Counted from the stretch's first letter, positions 1 through 5,945 are shown. The stretch is 8,355 nucleotides of DNA from Candidatus Culexmicrobium profundum (GCA_025061245.1 JANZKD010000072.1:1-8355); one strand, 5' to 3'. Made by a program: numbers and translations. Notes: generated by a model not told the origin, from the letters alone.

Positions 1-82
1 TTAAACGTCTCTGCCCATCTTCTCCAAGTTCCCTTAAAATTACTTGCCTCATATAATATTCATCAGCATCAAATACTTCCAT
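1..82 (-). CDS. MoeB/ThiF/HesA-family E1-like adenylyltransferase, N-terminal fragment cut by the window edge
   Basis: Only the first 27 codons lie in the window; the rest continues past base 1. From the ATG at 82 the fragment ends in YYMRQVILRELGEDGQRRL. This matches the stretch that opens MoeB, ThiF and related E1-like enzymes (the 'Y.RQ...E.G..GQ..L' block just before the Rossmann nucleotide-binding glycine motif). These enzymes adenylate the C-terminal glycine of ubiquitin-like sulfur carriers (MoaD, ThiS, archaeal SAMPs) for molybdopterin, thiamine or tRNA-thiolation chemistry. The start is well supported: GGTGG sits at 94-90, six bases before the ATG, and an in-frame stop lies directly upstream (85-83). 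The gene is divergent from the cysteine desulfurase, a natural sulfur donor for such carriers. The glycine motif, catalytic cysteine and zinc cysteines are out of view, so MoeB, ThiF and UbaA cannot be told apart. Confidence 0.72.
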   Translation of the reverse strand, partial: MEVFDADEYYMRQVILRELGEDGQRRL

Positions 83-89
83 TAAATGC

Positions 90-94
90 CACCA
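90..94 (-). promoter_or_regulatory. Ribosome binding site of the E1-like gene
   Basis: GGTGG on the minus strand, six bases before the ATG at 82. The GGT-to-start spacing of eight bases is close to that at tldE, hmgA and the chosen tldD start, and it makes this very short edge fragment credible as a real gene start. Confidence 0.6.
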
Positions 95-130
95 AGATAA
101 AAAATTAACAGTGTTATATTAAGCTAATTA

Positions 131-136
131 TTATAA
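131..136 (+). promoter_or_regulatory. Probable archaeal TATA box (TTATAA) for the cysteine desulfurase gene
   Basis: TTATAA centred about 51 bases before the ATG at 185. Archaeal transcription usually starts about 25 bases past the box centre, which would give a leader of roughly 25 bases. hmgA and thiI have TTATAA at nearly the same distance from their best ATG. The GGAGG that follows at 137-141 would then lie upstream of the transcript start and need not be a ribosome site. This is inferred from spacing alone. Confidence 0.4.
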
Positions 137-184
137 GGAGGAAGAATCATAACATTGTTAATAAGGAATGAAAAGGTTGATAAA

Positions 185-1396
185 ATGAAAGTAGAAGAAA
201 TAAGAAAAGATTTTCCCATCTTAACAAAAAGAGAGAAACCATTAATCTACCTAGATAATGCAGCCACCACACTTAAACCCAGACAAGTAATATCAGCAAT
301 AAATGAATACTATCAAGAATACACTGCAAATGTCCATAGAGCCATATACAAGATATCTCAAAAAGCTACAGAAGCCTATGAAGATGCTAGAGAGAAAATT
401 GCAAAATTCATCAATGCTCAAAAAACAAGTGAGATAATATTCACTAAGGGCACAACAGAAGCAATAAATTTAGTGGCATATGGATTAAAATGGGAAGCAG
501 GAGACGAAATCATAACAACCATAATGGAGCATCACTCCAATATTGTTCCGTGGCAAATAATACAAAGAAAATTTGGAATAAAAATCAAATATGTAGGATT
601 AGAAGATAATTACAAGTTAGATCTAAATCAACTAGAAAAATACCTAACAGAAAAAACAAGGTTAGTAGCTGTAACCCATGTCTCAAACATGCTTGGAACC
701 ATCAACCCAATCAGAGAAATAACTGAAATTGCACATAAGATTGGAGCATTAGTACTAGTAGATGCAGCCCAGTCAACACCACACATGCTAGTCGATGTGA
801 AAGAACTAGGATGCGACTTCCTAGCATTTAGCGGTCATAAGATGCTGGGACCAACAGGGATTGGTGTACTCTACATACGTGACGGAATTGAAGATTACTT
901 AGATCCACCCTTCGGTGGAGGAGAAATGATAAAAAAAGTCACATTAGGCGGATGCACATGGAACGACATGCCATGGAGATTTGAACCCGGCACACCAAAC
1001 ATTGCCGGTGCAATTGGCTTAGCAGCAGCCATAGACTATCTAAGTAACTTAGAAAAAGGTGAACTTAAAAAACATGAAGAAAACCTTGTAAAATTAACTA
1101 TAAATCAATTAGAAAAAATAAGCGAAAAAATAGAGATCTACGGATCTAAAAACATTGATGAACGCTGTGGAATAGTATCATTCAATATTGAGGGAATTGA
1201 CAGTCATGATGTTGCACTACTCCTCGATGAACTATCAAATATAGCTGTAAGGTCAGGTTTACATTGCACAGAACCACTTCACAGATTCCTAGGCATAAAG
1301 AGCTCAGTTAGAGCTTCATTCTACATCTACAATACAGAGGAAGAAGTAAATATGCTATGCAACACCTTAAGAGAAATCATGAAAACCTTTGCATGA
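185..1396 (+). CDS. sufS: SufS/CsdA-type (group II) cysteine desulfurase
   Basis: PLP enzyme that takes sulfur from L-cysteine as an enzyme persulfide, giving alanine; the sulfur feeds Fe-S clusters, thio-tRNA or cofactor sulfuration. From ATG 185 it has 403 residues, normal for SufS. Visible marks: IYLDNAATT near the N terminus, GTTEAIN around 89-95, MEHHSN with the PLP-stacking His near 117, the PLP-phosphate/ring region LVDAAQS (Asp193), FSGHKMLGPTGIGVLY with Schiff-base Lys219, and RSGLHCTEPLH with the persulfide Cys361 in the short SufS-type loop, followed by SVRASFYIYNT. The ATG at 185 has AAGGT seven bases upstream, the spacing seen at other genes here. A TTG at 155 would add ten residues and has GGAGG 13 bases upstream. 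No SufE, SufU, SufB, SufC or IscU lies nearby in view. The 3' end overlaps fdhD by 30 bp on the opposite strand. Confidence 0.95.
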   Translation: MKVEEIRKDFPILTKREKPLIYLDNAATTLKPRQVISAINEYYQEYTANVHRAIYKISQKATEAYEDAREKIAKFINAQKTSEIIFTKGTTEAINLVAYGLKWEAGDEIITTIMEHHSNIVPWQIIQRKFGIKIKYVGLEDNYKLDLNQLEKYLTEKTRLVAVTHVSNMLGTINPIREITEIAHKIGALVLVDAAQSTPHMLVDVKELGCDFLAFSGHKMLGPTGIGVLYIRDGIEDYLDPPFGGGEMIKKVTLGGCTWNDMPWRFEPGTPNIAGAIGLAAAIDYLSNLEKGELKKHEENLVKLTINQLEKISEKIEIYGSKNIDERCGIVSFNIEGIDSHDVALLLDELSNIAVRSGLHCTEPLHRFLGIKSSVRASFYIYNTEEEVNMLCNTLREIMKTFA

Positions 1397-2179
1397 CAAG
1401 CTAAGTCTCTCAGGGCAACTATAAACATTCATACGTTTACCCCTAACAAAACCAATGAGAGTTAATTTAGCCCTCTTAGCAAGCACAACCCCAAGGGCTG
1501 TTGGAGCTGAGATAGAAGCAATTAATGGAACGTTAAGTCTAATTGCCTTTAAAACCATTTCAGAGGAAAGCCTACCACTACAAACCATGAATAATTCACT
1601 TAAAATAAAACCATTCATCATCGCTGCACCCACAGCCTTATCAACTGCATTATGCCTCCCAACATCTTCAGCGAAGCCAGCTACATTTAACTTGGAATCT
1701 AAAAGCATTGCCACATGAACGCCACCAGTCCTCCTATACAAGGTAGACTTAGTGTTTAGAAGCCTAACAGCCTCAAATATATCCTCAACTTTAAAATGAA
1801 GCTTCGAAGAAAACTCTCTCCTAGACAGGCTATCTAAAAGCCTAAGAAAACCACTATCAATTTCACCACATGAAGTAAATCTAATCCTCAAAGTATTATA
1901 CAGCTTAACCCTAGTCATCAAAGTATTGGGAAGCTTAACCTTTATCTTGAAATCCTCAATAACAATTTCATCAACATCATTAATCGATTTTATAATTCCC
2001 TCACTTGCCAAATGACCATATGCAAGCTCCCTTAAATTGCTGGGAGAAGCAAGAAAAGTTACTAAATGCCTCCCATTAACATAAAGATGAATAGGCTGTT
2101 CAACTACCACTTCATCATCATCTAAACTTATGTGCCCCTGCCTAAACCTAAGTACTTTAAATCTCCTCACTTCCACCAT
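1367..2179 (-). CDS. fdhD: FdhD, sulfur-carrier protein for formate dehydrogenase molybdenum/tungsten cofactor
   Basis: FdhD accepts sulfur from a cysteine desulfurase and passes it to the bis-pterin Mo/W cofactor of formate dehydrogenases, which need it for activity. The 270-residue product is of family length and shows the hallmark blocks: EQPIHLYVNG near 27-36, ELAYGHLASEGII near 51-63, FTSCGEID with Cys104, TGGVHVAML near 151-159, EDVGRHNAVDKAVG at 171-184 (the strongest signature), VCSGRLSSEMV near 199-209, and SAPTALGVVLA. In E. coli the loop has two cysteines in a CxxC; here only Cys104 is present. The start is ATG 2179. No clear ribosome site lies upstream, so a leaderless message is possible. 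It shares a strand with hmgA, which ends 144 bases upstream. No formate dehydrogenase gene is in view. The last ten codons overlap the end of the desulfurase gene on the other strand. Confidence 0.95.
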   Translation of the reverse strand: MVEVRRFKVLRFRQGHISLDDDEVVVEQPIHLYVNGRHLVTFLASPSNLRELAYGHLASEGIIKSINDVDEIVIEDFKIKVKLPNTLMTRVKLYNTLRIRFTSCGEIDSGFLRLLDSLSRREFSSKLHFKVEDIFEAVRLLNTKSTLYRRTGGVHVAMLLDSKLNVAGFAEDVGRHNAVDKAVGAAMMNGFILSELFMVCSGRLSSEMVLKAIRLNVPLIASISAPTALGVVLAKRAKLTLIGFVRGKRMNVYSCPERLSLSCKGFHDFS

Positions 2180-2323
2180 AAACTATCAATCATTAAATTC
2201 ACAACTACCCATTAATAGCTTTTAACTTCTCTGCTAAATCCATGTCACTTAGCCTCACATCTATAGAGAAAACATAACTTAAAGATAAGGTTGATAATAG
2301 GCAGTGTTACAAAGTTATTTCAA

Positions 2324-3562
2324 TTAAGACTTTATACCTCGTCCAAACCTTTTATGAGCATTAGCTAATCGATGAGAAGCCAGGGCAGCTAATAATGAGA
2401 GTTCACCAGCCAAAACAGCTGAAGCAACTACTTCAGCAAACTTCTTCACCTTCAATCCTGGAGGAGTACTGCCACCCTTACAACCGATAATTGATAGTGC
2501 TTCACTTTGAGCTGGAAGTCTAGTTCCACCACCAACAGTACCTACCTCAAGAGAGGGTAAAGTAACACTAATGTATAAATCACCATTTTCTAATACTTCA
2601 GCCACAGTGAAGCCCATACTAGACTCAACAACTTGAGCTAAATCCTGTCCAGTAGCAAGAAAGATCGCTGCAATTATATTAGCGAAATGAGCGTTAAATC
2701 CAAGTGAACCAGCTAATGCTGAACCAACATAATTTTTACCCCAATTAAGCTTAACAATATTCTCTGGACTAGTCTTTAAGACATCTTTAACAACCCGCCT
2801 CTTAACGATGGCTTCACAAACAACAGTTTTACCTCGCCCCTCAATTAAATTTAAAGCAGAAGGCTTTTTATCAACACATAAATTTCCACTCAAACTCAAA
2901 CAATTAGCATATGGAACCTCCCTTTCAATTAGCTTTCTAACTTCATCTACAGCTATAGTCACCATATTCATTCCCATGGCATCTCCAGTGGAAAATTTAA
3001 ACCTTAGAAAAACATAATTGCCAACTATGTAGGGAGAGAAATCCAGCAACTTTCCATGACGAGTAGTACTCTCAGCCGTCTCAACAATTCTATTAAAGTT
3101 AGCTTTAACCCAATCAACAAGTTTTCTAGCATGAAAAATACTTGGTGTTTTAAATAGTGGAGCCCTAGTCATATAATCCCTTAAAATCAAGGGCCTAGCT
3201 TCACCTGAAAGTGTAATTGCCCTACAACCCCTATTAACTGAAGCTACCAATGCACCCTCAGTAGTGCAGAGTGGAATATAGAAGTCGCCCTTAGCATACT
3301 CCCCATGAATTTTGAGAGGACCAGCAATACCCAAGGGTACTTGAACTACTCCAATAGGATTCTCAATATTCCTGCCTACAAGCTTATTGAAATCCAGTGA
3401 ATAAAAGGATATATTATCAAACTTAGCTTTAACTAGCTTTTCAATAAATTTGCGTCTAGCCTCAGTAGCTAGATTTGAATCGCCTAAAAGATCGTCTAGC
3501 TCATGAATTTTAACTTCACCATTCAATAGCAGTTTAACAGCTTCCTCAACGTCAATATCCAT
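2324..3562 (-). CDS. hmgA: Class I 3-hydroxy-3-methylglutaryl-CoA reductase
   Basis: Reduces HMG-CoA to mevalonate with two NADPH, the committed step to archaeal isoprenoid lipids. From ATG 3562 it is 412 residues, typical of soluble archaeal enzymes with no membrane anchor. Visible motifs (this numbering): ENPIGVVQVPLGIAGPL near 67-83, TTEGALVAS with catalytic Glu102, the cofactor motif DAMGMNM from 194, DKKPS with the catalytic lysine near 232-233, IEGRGKTVVCEA, GQD with Asp307, the glycine-rich LEVGTVGGGT near 338-347, and a C-terminal NAHKRFGRG with His403 in the place of the general-acid histidine. The DKKP, IEGRGK and GTVGGGT blocks mark class I rather than the bacterial class II enzyme. 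ATG 3562 has GGGGT seven bases upstream and a TTATAA box about 52 bases upstream. An in-frame GTG at 3583 would add seven residues and lacks a ribosome site. Confidence 0.96.
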   Translation of the reverse strand: MDIDVEEAVKLLLNGEVKIHELDDLLGDSNLATEARRKFIEKLVKAKFDNISFYSLDFNKLVGRNIENPIGVVQVPLGIAGPLKIHGEYAKGDFYIPLCTTEGALVASVNRGCRAITLSGEARPLILRDYMTRAPLFKTPSIFHARKLVDWVKANFNRIVETAESTTRHGKLLDFSPYIVGNYVFLRFKFSTGDAMGMNMVTIAVDEVRKLIEREVPYANCLSLSGNLCVDKKPSALNLIEGRGKTVVCEAIVKRRVVKDVLKTSPENIVKLNWGKNYVGSALAGSLGFNAHFANIIAAIFLATGQDLAQVVESSMGFTVAEVLENGDLYISVTLPSLEVGTVGGGTRLPAQSEALSIIGCKGGSTPPGLKVKKFAEVVASAVLAGELSLLAALASHRLANAHKRFGRGIKS

Positions 3563-3569
3563 AAAGTTT

Positions 3570-3574
3570 ACCCC
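3570..3574 (-). promoter_or_regulatory. Ribosome binding site deciding the hmgA start
   Basis: GGGGT on the minus strand, seven bases before ATG 3562. It can pair with the archaeal 16S tail in the register of GAGGT using one G-U pair. It lies inside the codons that a GTG start at 3583 would add, which favours the shorter protein. Confidence 0.45.
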
Positions 3575-3611
3575 GTAATGCACAGCTAGTTAAAATCATA
3601 ATTTACTAAGA

Positions 3612-3617
3612 TTATAA
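3612..3617 (-). promoter_or_regulatory. Probable archaeal TATA box (TTATAA) for hmgA
   Basis: TTATAA in the 98-bp gap between hmgA and the end of the larE-like gene, centred about 52 bases before ATG 3562. The expected transcript start is near 3588-3590, giving a leader of about 25 bases that includes the GGGGT site. The box suggests hmgA is transcribed on its own and not only by read-through from the thiI-larE unit. No clear terminator for larE is visible in this gap. Confidence 0.45.
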
Positions 3618-3681
3618 CATTAACCCTTAATTTACTATACCATATCATACATCTCAGAAATATCGATTTATCCTAGGAGTA

Positions 3682-4503
3682 CTATTGTTTCCTTCTCTTA
3701 CTATTAATCATCAACTTATCTAAACTTCCAGACACGTATCCCTCAAGCTCCATTGCAACGTACAAGTATCCCAGTTCTTTCAGCCTCCTAGAAATTTCAT
3801 CCAAGACTCTCTCATTAAAAAGCTTCTTACGCTCATCTCTACCAACCTCTATTCTAGCAATCACTCCATGATCCCTAACCCTAACCAAGTTGACCTTAGC
3901 TATTTGCTTTACAATAAGCTCAGCCATTCCAACACGCTTAACTGCCTCTGGAGTTATTCTCGTACCATATGGAAATCTTGAAGCTAAACACGCCACTGGA
4001 GGCTTTTCAGCAGTTGGAAGACCCAGCCTTCTAGAAATTGCCCTTACATCCTCCTTACTTAAACCAACCTCAGCGAGGGGACTTCTAACTCCAAGCTCCT
4101 TCAAAGCTTTAATTCCAGGTCTATAACTCTTCATGTCATCAGCGTTAGTTCCATCAACAACTACTTCTAATACATACTCAGCTGCTATTTTAAGCAACTT
4201 GCCCATTAACTCTAATTTACAATAATAACATCTATCCGGTGGATTCTCAACTAAACGCTCATTTTCCAGTTCATTAACATCTATAATTAAATGTCTAATT
4301 CCAATGAAACGTGCAATCTTCTTAGCCTCCTCTAATTCTCCAAATGGGAGAAGAATTGAATTAACTGTTACAGCTAACACTCTATCTCCTAAAACTTGCT
4401 TAGCGGCATAAGCTACAAGAGTGCTATCAACTCCACCTGAAAAAGCTACTAATACACCATTCTTATCCTTAAACCAGTTGAGAAGTAATTGATATTTATC
4501 CAA
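3682..4503 (-). CDS. larE: LarE-family ATP-dependent sulfur transferase (PP-loop ATPase)
   Basis: LarE-type enzymes adenylate a carboxylate of a pyridinium substrate and insert sulfur; in bacteria this builds the nickel-pincer cofactor of lactate racemase. From TTG 4503 the protein has 273 residues, family-typical. It shows a PP-loop SGGVDS at 22-27 in VLVAFSGGVDSTLVAYAAK, then DRCYYCK with Cys92 and Cys95, VVVDGTNADDM near 114-124, RPGIKALKELGVRSPLAE near 128-145, KPPVACLASRFPYGTRI with Cys172, and a C-terminal IARIEVGRDE segment. Cys172 sits where the sacrificial cysteine of LarE is found. The extra CxxC suggests the iron-sulfur subgroup, an inference. The TTG at 4503 has GGTGG with normal spacing; an in-frame TTG at 4518 adds five residues. 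It lies 32-47 bases after thiI on the same strand, so the two are probably cotranscribed. No larA, larB or larC is in view, so its acceptor could be something else. Confidence 0.86.
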   Translation of the reverse strand: MDKYQLLLNWFKDKNGVLVAFSGGVDSTLVAYAAKQVLGDRVLAVTVNSILLPFGELEEAKKIARFIGIRHLIIDVNELENERLVENPPDRCYYCKLELMGKLLKIAAEYVLEVVVDGTNADDMKSYRPGIKALKELGVRSPLAEVGLSKEDVRAISRRLGLPTAEKPPVACLASRFPYGTRITPEAVKRVGMAELIVKQIAKVNLVRVRDHGVIARIEVGRDERKKLFNERVLDEISRRLKELGYLYVAMELEGYVSGSLDKLMINSKRRKQ

Positions 4504-4550
4504 TTTTCCACCACGCAATTAATTCTCTCAACCCATTATAATTTAACCTA

Positions 4551-5756
4551 CTAGGAGGCTTTAAAGTAGGAGTCGGGAAGTTGCCTTATACTTTCAACAC
4601 TTCTATTAAGAAGATCATCAATGTTAAGTTTAGATTCAAGTTCAAGAACTTCTTCAAGCTCAGCTTTAGTCACTGGTTTTGGAGGTCTGGCCCAGCAACC
4701 CTTAATTGGTGTACATCCAGAAGTAACCCTCATACATGAAGCTTCATAAGTACCTATCTTCTTAGCTAATCTAATGCTCTCCTCCTTATTGAAACCTATC
4801 ATCGGCCTTAAAACAGGTAGCTCTGAAGCTTGATCTATCACCCTCAAATTATATAGAGTTTGAGAAGCCACTTGAGCTAAATTTTCACCAGTAACAATAG
4901 CTTTAGCTCCAGTTCTCTTAGCAAGCTCATTTGCAACCCTATACATCATTCTCCTACAGAGAATACAAGTATATTTTAAGGCAATTTTCCTGAAAGCTAT
5001 AAGGTTATGTTCATGCTTATAGATGTAAACAGGCATTTCCTCCCCAATATGCCACTTCTTCAATATCTTTATCACCTCGATGAAACGCTTTAAATCAGAT
5101 TCATCGCCACCTCTAGGGAAATAGGCGAATAATGGCATGATACTGCAACCCCTCCTCATCATAAGCCATGCAGCCACAGGGGAATCAATACCCCCACTTA
5201 TTAGACAAATAACCTTCCCAGCAGTTCCAAGCGGTAAGCCTCCTGGACCCCTAAACTTATCCATGAAAATATAGCATTCATCATCCCTAACCTCCACAAA
5301 AATAGTTTTGTCGGGATTATCTAGGGAAACCTTAAGGTTGGTCTCCTCCTTAACAATTGCACCCAATTCCCTCTCTAAATCTAAACTAGTAAATGGATGC
5401 GTACCAGTTCTCCTAACTCTAACAGCAAATGACTCTGCATTTTCAAGTAGCTTAGGTGAACTTGACTTAATAAAGTCTTTAAGCTCACTTAAACTAACAA
5501 GTTTGAATGGAGAAGCATAAACAACTCCAAAAATCCTACTAACTAGACTTAAAGCTTCACCTACAAATGGAGTATTAATTATAATTCTAGACCATTTATG
5601 TCTAATCTTAAATTCAGCACCTAAACTCTTAAGGCCAGTAGCAATATTACTCATCAATTTTCTAACAAACCTTCTCCTAACTACATCAGACTTTATGGCT
5701 ATTTCACCATATGCAGCCAATACACCATCCCATTCAAATTCACTAGACATCTCCAT
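4551..5756 (-). CDS. thiI: ThiI, tRNA 4-thiouridine synthetase (THUMP plus PP-loop)
   Basis: Adenylates U8 of tRNA and replaces its oxygen with sulfur; in some organisms ThiI also supplies sulfur for the thiamine thiazole. From ATG 5756 it has 401 residues. Domain order: N-terminal ferredoxin-like part (LAAYGEIAIKS), THUMP domain from about 60 to 165 (FAVRVRRTGTHPFTS, then VEVRDDECYIF), GPGGLPLGTAGKV linker, PP-loop SGGIDSPVAAW at 187-197, CILCRRMM with Cys264 and Cys267, TGENLAQVASQT, LPVLRPMIGFNKEE, and a tail with Cys348 in TSGCTPIKGC. There is no C-terminal rhodanese domain. The CxxC plus distal cysteine fits archaeal ThiI proteins that hold an Fe-S cluster. ATG 5756 is four bases after GGGGT and about 50 after a TTATAA box. 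ATG 5750 and TTG 5759 are alternatives. It heads a likely operon with the larE-like gene and is divergent from tldD. Confidence 0.95.
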   Translation of the reverse strand: MEMSSEFEWDGVLAAYGEIAIKSDVVRRRFVRKLMSNIATGLKSLGAEFKIRHKWSRIIINTPFVGEALSLVSRIFGVVYASPFKLVSLSELKDFIKSSSPKLLENAESFAVRVRRTGTHPFTSLDLERELGAIVKEETNLKVSLDNPDKTIFVEVRDDECYIFMDKFRGPGGLPLGTAGKVICLISGGIDSPVAAWLMMRRGCSIMPLFAYFPRGGDESDLKRFIEVIKILKKWHIGEEMPVYIYKHEHNLIAFRKIALKYTCILCRRMMYRVANELAKRTGAKAIVTGENLAQVASQTLYNLRVIDQASELPVLRPMIGFNKEESIRLAKKIGTYEASCMRVTSGCTPIKGCWARPPKPVTKAELEEVLELESKLNIDDLLNRSVESIRQLPDSYFKAS

Positions 5757-5760
5757 CAAA

Positions 5761-5765
5761 ACCCC
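5761..5765 (-). promoter_or_regulatory. Ribosome binding site of thiI
   Basis: GGGGT (within AAGGGGT) on the minus strand, four bases before ATG 5756 and ten before ATG 5750. The spacing does not decide between the two ATGs. The same GGGGT motif precedes hmgA. Confidence 0.4.
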
Positions 5766-5803
5766 TTAAACCAATCGATAAGCCCCTCTTATTTACAGGT
5801 GAA

Positions 5804-5809
5804 TTATAA
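5804..5809 (-). promoter_or_regulatory. Probable archaeal TATA box (TTATAA) for thiI-larE
   Basis: TTATAA centred about 50 bases before ATG 5756, with an expected transcript start near 5780. The hexamer is self-complementary, so direction is assigned only from the distance to thiI. It lies in the left copy of the direct repeat described separately. Confidence 0.42.
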
Positions 5810-5875
5810 GTATTGTCAAATTAATTTTCTCATCAAGTGTAATAAATTGTATAGCTCCACCTCTCAATCTATCAA

Positions 5876-5883
5876 TTATAAAT
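5876..5883 (+). promoter_or_regulatory. Probable archaeal TATA box (TTATAAAT) for tldD-tldE
   Basis: TTATAAAT is the best archaeal TATA match ahead of tldD, centred about 67 bases before TTG 5946 and about 55 before GTG 5934. A second, weaker TTATAG at 5909-5914 is closer and would give a transcript starting almost at the GTG codons. The choice between them is open. Confidence 0.4.
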
Positions 5884-5945
5884 ATTTCAAATTTTAACTA
5901 AAAACCTATTATAGATAAAATGCTTAGAATTAAGTGGTGGGAGAA

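Larger units (their letters stand above)
5802..5893. repeat. Imperfect direct repeat pair in the thiI-tldD divergent intergenic region
   Basis: Two copies of a 20-21 base unit, at 5802-5822 and 5874-5893, start 72 bases apart in the same orientation. Both begin AATTATAA, then differ at one base (G or A), share TATT, differ by one inserted G in the left copy, and end TCAAATT. Each copy contains a TATA-like TTATAA, the left one placed for thiI and the right one for tldD. This could be a duplicated promoter segment or a pair of regulator sites. In DNA this AT-rich, chance similarity is also possible. Confidence 0.4.

Noticed and set aside
1455..1718. Plus-strand open frame of 87 codons within fdhD
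   Set aside because: It is antisense to the strongly conserved FdhD core (including GRHNAVDK) and shows no family motif.
2180..2323. Possible structured RNA or terminator between hmgA and fdhD
   Set aside because: I found no convincing stem with a T-run and no tRNA-like or known riboswitch pattern in this 144-bp gap.
2808..3017. Plus-strand open frame of 69 codons within hmgA
   Set aside because: It is antisense to the DAMGMNM-to-IEGRGK core of HMG-CoA reductase and has no independent support.
3890..4126. Plus-strand open frame within the larE-like gene
   Set aside because: It is the antisense shadow of the conserved ACLASR region.
5308..5520. Plus-strand open frame within thiI
   Set aside because: It is antisense to the THUMP domain and has no ribosome site or motif.
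5855..5866. Strong ribosome-site-like GAGAGGTGGAGC on the minus strand in the thiI-tldD gap
   Set aside because: No start codon lies at a useful distance, and the nearest frame (TTG/ATG near 5835) stops after a few codons.
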